Shown piece by piece: positions 11,100-25,269 of a stretch of DNA of 64,000 bases (its first letter is position 1; the number at the start of each line of letters is the position of its first letter). Origin of the DNA: Nageia nagi (lineage: Eukaryota > Pinophyta); contig JBITNC010000001.1 in NCBI GenBank assembly GCA_050084985.1, positions 107,074,001-107,138,000 of the forward strand. Reading direction: 5' to 3'. The translations under genes were made by a program, and so were the position numbers. The notes beneath the pieces are model-generated. The model did no database searches. It saw only the letters and a list, made by a program, of their open reading frames with translations, and was not told the DNA's origin.

Positions 11100-13667
11100 A
11101 AATCTTAGGAGGTTGAGGTCTAGGTATATTTAGTTGTGTAATACCATCATTTGTTTGATTGTTAGAAATATTATCTTACCTTCCTTGTGGCCTTTGGGCT
11201 CTTATAGCTATGCTTACCATAGCAATGAAAGTAGAAGCATATTGAAATCCTTTATGTATTACTTGATTTTGGTGTATTTGTGATGCTATGGTATATTCTT
11301 GATGTTAAGGAAGAGGATTTTGATATATTATTAGATTTTGATTCAGGATAGTTAATGGGTTATCTACCTATAATCTTCCTTAACCAATCAAATCTTGAAC
11401 CTTATGTTGTAATGTTCTACACTTGCCTATAGTATGATCCTTTTGATGATGATAATGGAAATAGTCATTCTCATTATACCATTTACTATCTCTTACATCT
11501 GGTATTTTAGGTAATATAATCATTCAATGGTCCATTAATGTTTTCAAAATATCATGAAGAGATTTGATCAAAGGAGTAAACTTTCTAGGGGGTGGCCTAG
11601 GTTTTCTTTCTTTATTTTGTAGAGCAAGTGTATTTTGCAAAAGGTTTGGTTCTCCATATTTAAGATAAGAAACTTTATTAGTAGACATTAGTTTTGTTGA
11701 TTATTTTGTTTGATTTTTATTTCTAACATAAGGCTCTTTCTTTTTACCCTTTAGTTATCCATCCTAGATTTTAACCTTCTCAATTACAATAGCTTAAGAA
11801 ATTACTTCCTCAAATGTCTTATGTTGTTGAATCAATAAGGTACTAGTGATGCATCTTAGACAACTTTGATTAAACATTTTTACTAGTTCTTCTTGTGGTA
11901 GATTATAAGACATGCTTATCAAAATCACCCTCCATCTTGAAATAAAGGCTGTAACTATCTCATCCTAAAATTGTTGCAGTCTTGTGAGATTAGTTATGGA
12001 GGTTTTATCTTTAATATTAATCTTGAAGTGTTCTAAAAATAAGTTATCCAATTGTAAATATGTTGTGATGTTATGTTTAGTTAAGTTATTGTACTAGTAC
12101 ATCACTTTTCCAACAAGTGTCATAGGAAAGATACATAACATCAAACCATCATTATTGGAAATTACATAACTTGAATATTTAAAGCATCTTAGATGTTCTT
12201 TGGGATCCTCCTTTCCTTTGAAAGATTCAATTTTTTGAATCTAAAATTTTAAAGGGATATTTGTCTTAGGAACACTAAGGTGTATGGGTTCATTATAGAT
12301 TATTTCATAAGAGACTTTATGCTTATTTTATTAATGTAACATTCTCTCAATCTCTATTAACCTTTCATCAAAGTCATTAGTCGATTATGTAGGAATGATA
12401 GGATTTTTATTATCCTTGTTACCTTCCCTTTTCTATTTGTTGGAAATGATTGGTAACTTCTTTTATAAGGTGTTTGATCATCATAATAATTTATTATATG
12501 GTGCAGTAGGTAGAGGAGGTTGATATGAAGGTAATTATCATTGACCCTATTCATATAAAGGTGTGAGAGCATGATGTTTTTGAACTTTATGTCTAGATCA
12601 AGGTAAAGGGGTCTTGGAGGTTGTTATTGTTGCTCTTGTAATGCATCTTTTTTTTTTAGATAAATGAGGGTTTTGATTTTTTATAATTTTTATTACCTTA
12701 CAAAGACAAGGACCTTTCTCTAGATGGAAACTTCCTATTATATACTATTTTTATTAGGTATATTCTAAATTTGAGTTTGAACCTATTGTTTGTTAGGTTT
12801 TCCTAAGGGTGTTTTATCTTGATATGCATGAAACACAAGCTATGTTTGCAAACATGGATTTTTTCCTATTCTTATAAGTTGATTTGGTTCCTATGTATAT
12901 GGATTATATAGAATAATTTGTTGGTTATTCTAAATTTATTCCTAATTTGATTTGATTTAGACACATACGATGGTATCTCTTCTAAATTATACCTTAAAGG
13001 ATCAATATTTCTCCTATGTCTTTGTTTGAGAATCCTATCAATAGTCCTTGGGGTAGTATAAGTAGTACTATGATCCACATAACTCATAATAGTAGAAACA
13101 TAACTAGTTCTAGGGGTAGGTGTATTAGTTTTCAAAATATGATAAGCATCATTATACACCCTAGCATGGCTTCTTGATTCAAGTGCAAGAGTAGTTGTAT
13201 GTATCAAAATTCTATCATCGAATTCATTCATCCTTCTAGAGATGGTGGAAGGGGTATAATCATCTTATCTTACATAGGATTGGATAAGATATCCATATGG
13301 TAGATAATGTGTAACATGATCATACTTCATTTTAAAAGGACCTTTTTGTAAAATGGCATAAGCTAAATGCATTTTGTGATGGAGTAGTAGTACTTAAAAT
13401 AACTTCTTCCTCATTATCTATTGGTGTTTCTTCTACTAAATAAGTTAAATCTAATGAAAGACTATAAGCATGAGAAGAAAAAGGAATACTTAACTATGTT
13501 AAGTGTTATCTTACTTCATTTAAGGTATCCTCTATTTCTCATGGAGTTCCTCTCCTTGAATTTTCTCTACTAGATCTATGAGACCTATGACTAGGTTGCC
13601 TCTCTTGGTAGGTTTTGTCATAAGGCTCTTGTTGTTGATGAGCCATTTGGGAATGAGTATTAACCAT
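11100..13667 (-). pseudogene. Gag of the Tat element
   Basis: The likely start ATG is at 13667-13665 (MVNTHSQMAHQQQEPYDKTY), followed by an Arg/Ser-rich stretch. A middle section is open at 13231-12872. The retrotransposon gag core lies near 12130-11880, with YLQLDNLFLEHFKINIKDKT and later FISRWRVILISMS. A zinc-knuckle-like region near 11475-11405 reads YFHYHHQKDHTIGKCRTLQH; two of the expected Cys are Tyr or His here. Gag forms the particle shell and packages RNA. Several stops interrupt it. Confidence 0.7.
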
Positions 13668-15549
13668 TATTTTTTAATTTCTAAAACCTTGTAGTTTTTT
13701 ATTCTATTTTTGTTTTTTTCTTAAACAAGAATTGAAATAAATCATATATCATTCATAGCAATTACATTTTTATTTTTGGTTTTATATTATTAAGAAAATA
13801 AATGAATGCACAAACAACCTATTGTATACTCACCTTTTTGGTGTGATTATCTTATATAATTTTATTGATAAATTGAATTAATTTTTTTTAATGAGCAATG
13901 TGAACCATTAATTTTATTCTTGTTAATTTTTCTAGTTTTATTTTTTCTATTCAGGTATTTTAAACAAGGGTAGGTTGGAATCCTATAGGTAATCTATGGT
14001 GAGTATCAACTTGGTATTTAAGGTGGTCCCCTTAGTGCAATGGGGGCTCAAGGAATGCTATTAAAGACTATCTTAACAAGGGAATCCAAGCATAGCCTTC
14101 TTATTTATAGTCACTCGATAAAAAGTGATAAATTTTATCCTAGAACTTGGTATTCATCTCCAAGTTTGGTGCTATGGTTTATGGTGTGGTCGATGGGTAC
14201 ACAAGAAATATAGAATCAATGGTTGTTCATCACCTCCAACTCATTGATGTTAATGTTTAAAAGGTATTATATATATATATATATATATATAATGAAAGAG
14301 TTTATGATAACTACACCCCAACCCAACATATAAGTCCTTTGATTATATTTTATTTAATGTAGAAAAAGCAATGTTTTAATTAATGAGTCTTAATCTAACC
14401 CATGAGATTCATCACCACTTTTAGTGTAATTTTTTAATCAATAATTAATGAGATTCATTTACTCCTTTTGAGTGCAAAAGCAATTAGGTGAAGTTCATTT
14501 ATGACCTCTTATTAATCACATATACCTTTAGAAAGGTAAAATGAGATATGTAAGAAGCCATTTAATGAATGTAAATTACCTTTAAGTGAGGTTCTTTAAC
14601 TACTCTTCAAGTCACAATCCTTTAATGTCCTTTCAAAGTGATAAGGAAAACATGAAGAGTTTTAATGTGAAGTGAATTTTCTTAGATGAGATTCTTTAAC
14701 TCCTCTTCAAATTACCATCCTTCAACCTCCTTTTAGAATGATGAGGTGGACCATTTAATAGTATTAATATGAAAGAGAAATACCCACCTAGTAAATTAAC
14801 CTATTTAATATGTTTAAATCTACCATAACCCCAATAAATTAACCTTATATTCATTCCATTTTTTAATCATAGTTAATTCCTCATTTTGAATGTAGAAGTT
14901 ATTTAATAAGAGTTCATTTACCAATTCTAGTAATGAAAGGTAAGAAAAAAGAAAAAAAGGGTTCATTTACCCCTTTCCTATTGCACCCATTTTGATCACC
15001 TAAGGTTGCCTTTCAATGCAAAGGGAGGGCATAGGTGGGTGTAAAATAAAGTATTAGGTGATTTTATTTGTCATTCCCAAAACTAATAAAGATAAATAAC
15101 ATTTATGTAATTTATTTAAATAAATTAAAAAATAATGCATATTCCTTAATCATACATCTACCCTTCCTACATGCAATCTAGGCAAAGAAATTACAAATAA
15201 GGGCTTCTTTAACATTTTTTATTTTTAATGCCTAAATTATGCTTTTAATATTCACAAAAGTTCAAACATATATCTTCTATCTTGAGTTGATGGCATTTTC
15301 ACACTTTTACATCAAATCATTGGCATTTCAAATCAAATCACTAGCATTCCAAAAATATATTTGCATTCCAATATAAATCATTGGTGCCTAATACCAATCA
15401 TCGATGATCATATAGATAGAAATCACAAAACAAAAAATAGAAAATAGTATGAGATTTAGTGATGATCCCATAAAAATAAAAGATAAAAATGAAATATGAA
15501 AAGCAAGAAACACCCCATGCACCTCATTTTCAATATAGCCTACATATGA
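13668..15549 (-). other. Long non-coding leader of the Tat element
   Basis: About 1.9 kb lies between PBS and gag with no convincing frame. It holds an (AT)n run at 14267-14292 and diverged direct repeats around 14588-14757. Long leaders are common in the Tat/Ogre lineage. Confidence 0.5.
14588..14757. repeat. Diverged direct repeat in the Tat leader
   Basis: GAGGTTCTTTAACTACTCTT at 14588 recurs as GAGATTCTTTAACTCCTCTT near 14690. The match continues through the next 60 or so bases with substitutions, giving a period of about 100 bases. A weaker relative lies near 14440. Confidence 0.45.
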
Positions 15550-15566
15550 GGGCCCTCCTAGTGCCA
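15550..15566 (-). other. Candidate primer-binding site of the Tat element
   Basis: The minus strand reads TGGCACTAGGAGGGCCC, starting three bases after an LTR that ends in ACA. The TGG start and the placement fit a tRNA primer site. I could not name the tRNA. Confidence 0.5.
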
Positions 15567-15569
15567 AAA

Positions 15570-16371
15570 TGTTTACCCAAAAAATAACCTTGCAAGCATG
15601 CAAAATAACATATGTTACAACCAATAAAACTCTTTATTGATTTTTGGTATAAAACTCAATTTTGATTACAAGTTTACCTTGCATGGAGGGCTTAAGTACA
15701 ATAAATGATATGGGCCACTTTGAGGCCTTCTTTACACTATCTACAAGCTCTAAGTAATGCTTTGAAACCTATAAAAGAAATAGAATATTGTTGATTGCTT
15801 CTTTTTTGTTGGTTCTTTGGTTCTTCTTTGCTCAAATTAGTTGTCATTCCTATAAATCCTGCACATACACAAATAAATAACACATCAAAAAATACTTACT
15901 CATGCTATGAAATTATAATAAATAAATATGGAATGAATATGCATATAAGAAAAAATAATAAATATAAAGTACTTAACAATTTGGATATAATTCAATAGCA
16001 TAATATTGCATTTAATCTTCTCATTTCTCTCTCCTTTTCTCTTTGGGAGAGATCTTATTTATAGATTTTCCAAGGTAGCTAAAGTTACTATTTTGGATGA
16101 AAGGATGGGATAAAAAATCTCATCCAACCTTGTCATAAGTTATATCAATGCAAGTAAAATGTATGATCAAGGATGACTCATCATTGATCCGTTAGATTGT
16201 TTCCTTGGGTGCATTTTTCTTTTTTTTTCTTTGTGTTTTCTATTTTCAGGATTGTTGGCAATTTCCCATTAGGTGCCGATGACCAAAATTGATCACTAAT
16301 GATTGTACTAGATCACCAACAATCAACAAGTTTGAATAAACATTACTATTTACTTAAATTTTTACTTCCTT
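15570..16371 (-). mobile_element. 5' LTR of the Tat element
   Basis: It begins TGTTTACCC (plus strand) next to the PBS. A TATA-like box CTATAAATAAG lies on the minus strand near 16050-16062. The far end is unclear because a different LTR fragment starts near 16372, so the end is set there. Confidence 0.5.
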
Positions 16372-17290
16372 GTTTCATTTATTGAAAGAGGTATCATTTT
16401 TAGGTGTCTAAAAATGGGAATATTATATTAGGAGTAGTTTTGCTTATTTTAGTAATTATTTGGTCAATTACTTGTAAGTTACCTTGGAGAGTAGTTTAGT
16501 ACTCTAATAATGGAACATTGGGTCCTTATTTAGCACACTATGTATAGTTGAGTATCCAATTATGCCAACAATTATATGTTGGTGATATCAAGGCCATTAT
16601 GATTGTAAATGAAATATTAGTCTCCATTAATGAGGTATTAAATATTAACCCTTTATGATTATAATATTGGCATTATATGGTCCTCTTATCATTAATGCTC
16701 TTGTGTTTGAGGTAGAGCATCCACCTAGTGATTACACCAACCTTAAGGTATCACATAGATACCTAGTCTTGGACATGGTACCAAGAGAGATATATTTAGC
16801 ATCCCAAGGTATTAGAGAAATTTAAAATGTAGACATTAGCTTAAGGAGGACACCTAGATTACTATGTTTATCTTTATAGGATTCCAAGGTCCCACATTAA
16901 ACTCTAAATTCATACCTACATATAGAATTAACACTAAGATACTTCAAAGGTCCCCTTGTCCCAATGTTGCTATTCTAGACCACTGGATATGATTTCACTC
17001 ATCTTGAGGCTCTCCATATTGTACATTGGCAACATGATCATACATATTACCCCTATAAATTGTCATATAATCTCAAAGAAATATTAGATGATGAACTATC
17101 TCTCCTATATAAGGAGGACTCCTAGAAGCTAGAAGATATTTTGATTAATATTTATCTTATTACCTAGTTAGAGCTTGTCTCTTCTAGTATTACATTAGAG
17201 TGGAGTGAGGTATCTATCATGGGGTACAAGATACAACTTATGTGGGCACACACTAGGGATTGGAGAATCCTAGGTTAGCCATAAAATCAA
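16372..17290 (+). mobile_element. LTR fragment of the family seen in the 30-42 kb nested pair
   Basis: The sequence resembles, on the plus strand, the minus-strand reading of the LTR at 30434-31736. It shares the order TAGTTGAGT.. ..AATTATGCCAA, GTAATATTAGTC-like, AGAGCATCCACC and the ..CATGGTAC.. block. Further right it resembles the inner LTR, with ATCTTGAGG.TCTC and the promoter-like CCTATATAAGGAGGACT at 17104-17120. It is cut off where a copia integrase fragment begins. No partner LTR on this strand was found. Confidence 0.6.
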
Positions 17291-17312
17291 ACTACACATT
17301 TTTCAATTCTTC

Positions 17313-18250
17313 TTAAGTTACATCATTCCTTGGATCACTTTTCAATTCTCTAAACACCACATATCTATTATAGGTAGTACTCTTATATTCTAAATTTTGA
17401 AGTTTATAATATTTAACATCTTCTTTATAACCAATAAAGATACACTTAATATCCTTATTATCAAGCTTACTCCTTTTTTCCTTTTGAATATTCATGAACA
17501 CATCACAACCAAAAACTTTAATATGTGTCAGAGAGGGTTTCTTATAAAATAATTCTTAAAATGAAGTTTGGTCAAGAAAACATGATATAGGAGACTAATT
17601 TAATAGATAGCATGTTGTATCCACTACTTATAAGAATACCTATGCTAAACTAGCCCAACTAAGCATTTTGCTTACCTTTTCATAAGAGATATATTCAATC
17701 TCTTAGCAACTCTATTATGTTGAGGTGTATATGGAGTAGTCTTATGCCTTACAATATCACATTTCTTACAAAATTCCTCAAATTTACTTAAATAATATTC
17801 TTATCCATTATCACTCCTCAACACCTTGATTTTCTTTCCAATTTAGTTCTAGATAAGTGCTTTAAATTCTTGAAATTTATCAATCATTTCAGCTTTGCTC
17901 TTAAGAAAATAGATCCATGTATATATCAAAAATTCATCAATAAAAGAGACATAGTACTATGATTTTTCAAGGGATGGTACATGAACAAGACCAAAAATAT
18001 CACTATGGATCAAATCTATAACTCCTTTAGATCTTGTAGCACCAGATGGAAAACTCACATGTTTCTACTTGACATAAAGATAATGCTCACAAAATCAACA
18101 CCCATAAATCAATCAAGAAAAAGCCTTTTATCATACCTTTTGTATGTAATGTTTTTAATCCCTTTTCTTCAATATGTACCATTATTTGATACTAGAGTGT
18201 TGACTCATCAACCAAAGTACCATATCAAACACCTCATGCCAACATAATTG
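17313..18250 (-). pseudogene. Ty1/copia integrase (decayed)
   Basis: Reading leftwards I see YVSFIDEF near 17960-17940, KKIKVLRSDNG near 17830-17800 (second catalytic Asp in S-D-N-G), then RHKTTPYTPQHN near 17745-17715. The C-terminal part (17313-17501) reads FMNIQKEKRSKLDNKDIKCI followed by FIGYKEDVKYYKL. This is the usual series of a copia integrase. Stops and shifts occur throughout. The RT that should follow is missing, as the copy is cut where the LTR fragment at 16372-17290 adjoins it. Confidence 0.8.
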
Positions 18251-18639
18251 ATCCATGAACCATTTTACATCCCATATTAATGAGACTAAAATATGCATAT
18301 GCATTATCCATATTGTTTATAGAAATCAAATTTCTAGCAAGATAAGGAATGTTTACCATAACTGAGAGGATTCTCACTCTACCATCATGAAACTTTACTT
18401 TCACCCTTCCATGAAAAATGATTCTAAAAGGGTTATAATCTTTGAAGAGTACTTCCCCTTCATCATATTCTTTATATTTATAGAACCAATCCTATGAGGA
18501 GTCAATAAAAGGTGGCTCCCATATCAATTACCCAATTATTTTGATCTAATGTATTGGATCAGGATGCCAAATATGCATCCCCAACTTCATCATTGGATTT
18601 ATTAGCTTTAGTAGAATTGGATTCATCAAATCTCTTCCT

Positions 18640-19420
18640 TAGATATATAATTTTTTTATCTATAATCTTTCTTAAAATGGCTATTCTTTCTATAATTTTG
18701 ACATTTAGGACTAGATCTACTTCTAGACATATATCTACCACCAAATTTACCTTTGGATTTTGATCTATCATCAAATCTCAATTTATCTCTTTCCTTTGTA
18801 CATCATCTTACCATTTGGGCATCCTTTTATGTTCCTTCCATGGATTTTCTCCTCAAATCCTCTCATAATAAATATGCCACCACATATTCAAAGAATAAAC
18901 CAAAATCATTACTCCTAATTGCTATAAATAGATTATCCCATAAATCTAGTAGAGATCATAGTAATGTAATGCATTTATCTTCTTCTACAATCTTAACATT
19001 AATAGATTAGAGTTGGATCACTATTGTATTGAATGCATTAAGATGATTTGCTATTGAATCTCCCTCATACATTTGAATATTATACAACTTCTTATTGAGG
19101 AAGAGTTTGTTAACTAGGGACTTACTTTGATACAAAGCCCCCAACTTATCCTAGAGAGCCTTTATAGTCTTTTCTCTAGAAATATTAATCAACATTGAAT
19201 TAGTAAGACACATTTGATTTAAACTCCTTACTTTTTTATTTAGTTTCTCCCAATATTCATTGGAATTACTATCTAGTTTCTTTTTAGAGACAACATACTA
19301 CAAATCTCTATCCACAAGAACATCTTCCATCTTTAGCTTCCATAAGTCAAAAGCTTTTTTTGTCAAATTTTTCAATCTTGATCCTTAATTTACTGTGGGC
19401 TCCTCCAACATATCAAGAGC
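18640..19420 (-). pseudogene. Ty1/copia gag (UBN2 type) with worn zinc knuckle
   Basis: Near 19360-19300 the frame reads KAFDLWKLKMEDVLVDRDL, followed by ALWDKLGALYQSKSLVNKLF and NIQMYEGDSIANHLNAFNT near 19160-19040, and VEEDKCITLL near 18990. These are hallmark stretches of copia gag. Near 18720-18660 the zinc knuckle reads PKCQNYRKNSHFKKDYR, with two Cys replaced by Tyr. It lies upstream of the integrase on the same strand, so both belong to one element truncated before RT. Confidence 0.8.
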
Positions 19421-19450
19421 CTCTCCTTATTTTATATTATTGTTTACAAT

Positions 19451-21010
<1,560 letters not shown>

Positions 21011-21273
21011 CGATATCTATCGATGTCATTTGTGTTTTCTTTGATATTATTTTATAGCAACATTTTGATCCTCTTTGATTCTTGGGATCATAACATATTA
21101 CATTATTTTTGGTGTCTTTCTTCATATTTTACACTCTTTACATCTTATAATGGTCCATTACATTAACTACATTACATTGGGTACATTTTACCCTTTATTA
21201 CAATAAATATCCCTTGATGCTATAAAATGAATTATTTAATAAAAGAAAATTCATTTTTAGGAATCTACACCAT

Positions 21274-21664
21274 CAAGGGGAGAATATTGGAATTAGAGCT
21301 CAATCAAAGGCCATTTGAGATAAAGTTCAACTAGGCTTGCAAAATAGATTAATCAACTTTGAGAAGGCATAATCTTTTTTAGAGACATCTAATTAAGATG
21401 ACTCTTTTGCATTAAATAGTACCCAAAGATACCTTTAAATGAGTATATGCATGCCTACATTTGTTGAAGGTTTGACTATCATAATGGATAATTTCTTATT
21501 ATCTATCTAGTCTATTATGCCTCAGCCTAGAAACACCATATTTCAGCCTATATGTAGACCCATTTCAACAAGTCATAAACACCACTACATTTAATCCTAG
21601 ATGCATCACATTTCAATCCATATGCACCACATTTGTAAATAAATGCTGATGCTATATTCTTAAC
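21274..21664 (+). mobile_element. Possible polypurine tract and LTR of a copia-like element
   Basis: CAAGGGGAGAA at 21274-21284 is followed by TATTGGAATTAGAGC, which could be an LTR start with TG changed to TA. A possible end TTCTTAACA lies at 21664, giving about 380 bp. No partner LTR or target-site copy was confirmed. Confidence 0.3.
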
Positions 21665-22249
21665 ATGTACGAGAATATAATTTTTAATCTTCTAGTTTAG
21701 ATTTAGATATTTCTATTTACATTATTATAATGGTACATTTCTTAGAGATCTTGACATAATATTTAAAAAAGGTTAGCTAATATTATCTATCTTGCATGAT
21801 CTTCACTATAGTTGTATATATTTTATAATTACCCTTATATAGACCAAAATGAAATTATCAGATCATTTAGTTTGATTCCTCTATAGTTATACACCTTAGC
21901 ATCATCCCTTCATGAATTTCCCTATAGAGAATGTAATTTTTCATGGTTTATCTCAAGGTATGTAACTTGAATCTTATTTTTTATGAAGCATTGAGGTGGT
22001 CTAGGAGTCTCATGTTCCATAAGTATCTTGTCAATTGGTCTACCTAATCTATTTGATAATAGGGTTCATCAACATAATATTGTACTTATTAAGAGAACAT
22101 TGATTCTATAGAGGCATCTATGTTCAATTATTAACATAGAGCTCCACCTTTTATAATTTTATTTTTCCTTACCTCTACATCATATTGATTGCTATTAGTG
22201 ATCTATTTGGATCTACCTTCTCCTAGTTCCTCTTATATGATGTAATTTG
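21665..22249. other. Unresolved, probably worn 3' part of the adjoining gypsy copy
   Basis: Integrase of the minus-strand gypsy copy should lie here, but I found no clear integrase motif. Short protein-like pieces near 22000-22100 on the minus strand are not diagnostic. Confidence 0.3.
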
Positions 22250-22500
22250 TCACATTTGGTTGTGCTATCAACACTAACACTTTGGGACACAAAACATTTA
22301 AGCTTATTGAGTTCCTTCATGATGACATACACTTACTTCTAAATGAAACTACACCTCTCTTGGTGATTAATGAGGGTATTAATAAAAAATGCTATTAGAT
22401 ATTCTTAATTGTTATCTCATTTATGAGTGAGAATAACTGCAATACTCTTTTCTACTCTATAACCATAAAGAATGAACTATTTACTAAAATATGAATTCTT
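22250..22500 (-). pseudogene. Classical RNase H of the minus-strand gypsy copy
   Basis: Reads KYFILYGYRVEKSIAVILTH, then NQEYLIAFFINTLINHQER and VIMKELNKLKCFVSQS. It lines up with KYFIMYAYGVEKSVATILAQ of the element at 48 kb. In both copies the Asp of the family's T-D-A-S motif is already lost (YGYR and YAYG). Confidence 0.7.
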
Positions 22501-22559
22501 GAGAATATGTGCTCTCACTATTGCTACCTTGATCTTTTTGAAATCCACTTTTGATCAAT

Positions 22560-23640
22560 TAACCATCCTTGTTTGGAGATAATGTGTCCCAGTAACTTTC
22601 CTTTGTGGAAAAGATATATTTTTTAGGATTTAAGGAAATTCCAAATTGTTGGCATTTTAGGAACACTTTTTGGATATGCTACAAATGTTATTTTATTTTT
22701 TGGGAAAATACTATGATGTAATCCAAATAGATAAGGAAATTTTTGTTGAATAACCCTCCAAATATGTGATCCATCACTCTTTCAAAAGTGGCATCGATAT
22801 TTCATAGACCAAATGGCACCCTTTGGAATCCAAAACTTCCCCTACTTTGTTGTGAACATTATCTTGTATTGGAATTCATATGTTACCCATACTTGATTAC
22901 AACTCAAAAATCCATCAATCAATGTGAAGCATTCTACATTGACAACGATATGCAATATTTTCTCCATTTATGGTAAGGTATCCTTCAAGAATTTTTTATT
23001 CAAGTTCTATAAATCCACATAGAGCCTTATGTATGAATTATTATTCATTATTAAGGCTAGGTTTTCCAACTAAGTTGAATTATTAATTGGGTAAATGATA
23101 TTGGCATTGAAATGTTTTAACACCACTTGCTTCATAGCCATCTCAATTAAGGGATTAATTGGTCTTTTCTTTTATCAAACTATATTGCATCATACATAAG
23201 CTCTATGGTATGTTGTATAAATTCTTTATCATATGATTTTATGTCATTGTATGACCAATATATAATAAAAAATAACTCTTTGCATAATTCCATAATCCTT
23301 CTCATTTCCTTAGGGATGTTCTTCTTACCAATCTACAAGATCTTTCTAAGAGCTATTTCAACATCATATAAGGCCTTTTATTCAATCATTGACACTCTTT
23401 TTTAGGCACTCCCTTCCTACTTGAAGAGTTTTTCAATAGAAACTATGCCCTTTGGTAAAGCATTTTTTTACAATTGTATGATATCTTACTCCTAGTAGGA
23501 TTCCTCTATCACTTGGAAGTTCCAACATAAGATTTCTTTAGTTAGGAAGTTGTTAATATGTTGATAATAATTGATTACATACTAGAATAATTTGTTATAA
23601 AGTACTAAGGATTTGTATATAACCTTTACATATTTGTATG
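22560..23640 (-). pseudogene. Reverse transcriptase and pre-RT segment of the minus-strand gypsy copy
   Basis: The pre-RT block near 23560-23420 reads DIIQL*KNALPKGIVSIEKL, matching DVIQLKNNVIPKYLLSFERL of the plus-strand copy. Next come FIIYWSYNDIKSYDKEFIQH near 23270-23210 and LYNLNKKFLKDTLP and CFTLIDGFLSCNQ near 23000-22890. The catalytic box reads IYLDYIIVFS (22732-22718 codons) with the second Asp changed to Tyr. The thumb has GKLLGHIISKQG near 22600-22560. Multiple stops and frame changes are present. RT lies left of aRNH, so aRNH comes first in the polyprotein. Confidence 0.7.
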
Positions 23641-24040
23641 TGAAGTCATACTCAATTTGAGTCAAACGTTGCTCCCTTTTGAGCTAATGCATCTACCTCC
23701 TCGTTCTTAGATCAAGGGATAGTCATATGATTAATAACATATAATTTTTCAAATAGGTCCCAAACTCATTTTCTATATATCCTAGGTAATGACACTTGGA
23801 TAAGAACTTATATATGACTTGATTAATCACTAGTTTAGATTCTCCAAATATCTAGATACACTAAATACATATGTTGACTACATGCTCCAATACTAGACAT
23901 AAAGCTTCATACTTAATCATATTATTAGTACAATTCCTTATGAGTTGGAATGTAAATTTCTTCATTCATTATATAGGATATCTTAACATTATTCCATCTC
24001 TTGATCTTACTTTGGATCTCACTCCATCAAAGTGCATATA
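23641..24040 (-). pseudogene. Archaeal-type RNase H located before RT (minus-strand copy)
   Basis: Reads HFDGVRSKVRSRDGIMLR (FDG codons at 24031-24023), NCTNNMIKYEALCLVLEHVV (YEA codons at 23911-23903), FGESKLVINQVIYKFLSKCH near 23865-23800, and a worn end near 23690. The D and E of the active site are kept; the third acidic position reads GES instead of GDS. The same domain with the same neighbours is found at 46420-46790 on the plus strand. In Tat elements this domain normally comes after classical RNase H. Confidence 0.75.
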
Positions 24041-24650
24041 TATCCTAAACTTCTAAATCTATTAGTTGATGCTTCATCAAGGTCGATATTGAAGTCTTTA
24101 GCTCAATGATGATATATTTATTAGGTTCAACTTCTTCTACTATATTTAGAAAATTCATGATGTTCTCATATTCAATATGTAATTCTTTTATTAGTCCATG
24201 AAGTTCCTTTGATCCATAGTATTCCATATTCACCTGATTCATCTTTTCAATATGTAAGAGAGATATGGAATCAATAAATATTTTCACCTTATTATTCTTA
24301 CATGGAACCATGATATGCATGTAATAAATGAAAAACTAATGCCCAATTTTATTAGTGAATTATCTAGATAAGAAAAGTTCAAACAAAGGTGGAAATTCTA
24401 CCATAATGATATCTTAGATTACTAATATGTTTGGAAACTTATATAATATCATTCCCATAGCTTTGAATACTCCAATTATGATCACATTGGTCCCATCCAA
24501 CTATAACACTTGACTTGAAATTCTTGCACATTCTAGATGCATCACATCTATAATATTCTTAGGTATGATGGTGGTTGAAGCTTTGGAATCAATTAAACAA
24601 TTATGCACTACATGGCCTTCTATCTACAAGGATATATATAAGGGTAGGGG
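24041..24650 (-). pseudogene. Aspartic protease of the minus-strand gypsy copy
   Basis: Reads HNCLIDSKASTTIIPKNIID near 24590-24530, FPNILVI*DIIMVEFPPLFE near 24440-24385 and a following open stretch (24045-24320). The active-site loop D-S-G-A-T of the family is worn to DSKAST. The plus-strand copy has IDIEATITIIPK and FPNIYFIQDIIVIDLPPLF at the matching places. Confidence 0.65.
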
Positions 24651-25269
24651 TATAATGTTATCCATTCTTAGTAGTTTAGTAGCAACTTATAGGTTATAAT
24701 TTGATCAATCAACACCCTTATTTGAGGTAAACAAGGATACTTTGAGGAGGTTATTTGTGTGGGAATCTATAATGCATAAAATAATGAGAATTAGGAAGGA
24801 TTATATTTTAGTTCCTCAATAATATTATAAGAGATTAAGGTTGTATTCCTACCTTACTTTTCCAAGAACCTCTTTTGGAATTGTTAATATTCATCCTCTC
24901 TATATGCTTGATTCAAGGATGAGAACAAGAACATTCTAGCAACCTTCTCTCTTTCTTCAATAAACTACTAATTTTTTTGATTGGATCAATTTTTGTACTC
25001 TCAATGGTATCCAAGGCCTTACATTGGATTGGTTATTTAATAAATCCTATAGGTTTTCCTTTCATGAGTACCTATGTACCTTATTTGATATAAGTTTAAC
25101 TTGAAGAAAATATTGGGGTTTTTATACTTTCTTTGCATGAGTTCTTGGTATTTCTATCTTCAATAATAAACACACCAATATTTATTGAGCTTATATTTAA
25201 AAAATTTACTTATTATACCTCCATATTCATGCATTTGTATTTTATACTTCTATTAGCTTCCAGTTGTGA

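Larger units (their letters stand above)
5990..16371 (-). mobile_element. Ty3/gypsy element of the Tat lineage (RT-RNH-aRNH-INT), 3' LTR missing
   Basis: From right to left: LTR, PBS, leader of about 1.9 kb, gag, protease, RT, classical RNase H, archaeal-type RNase H, integrase. The tandem pair of RNase H domains before integrase marks the plant Tat/Ogre branch of non-chromoviral Ty3/gypsy elements. Every coding section is broken by stops and frameshifts, so the copy is dead. The 5' LTR begins TGTTTACCC at 15570. No matching sequence is found left of integrase, so the 3' LTR has been lost or lies outside the window. Confidence 0.8.
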
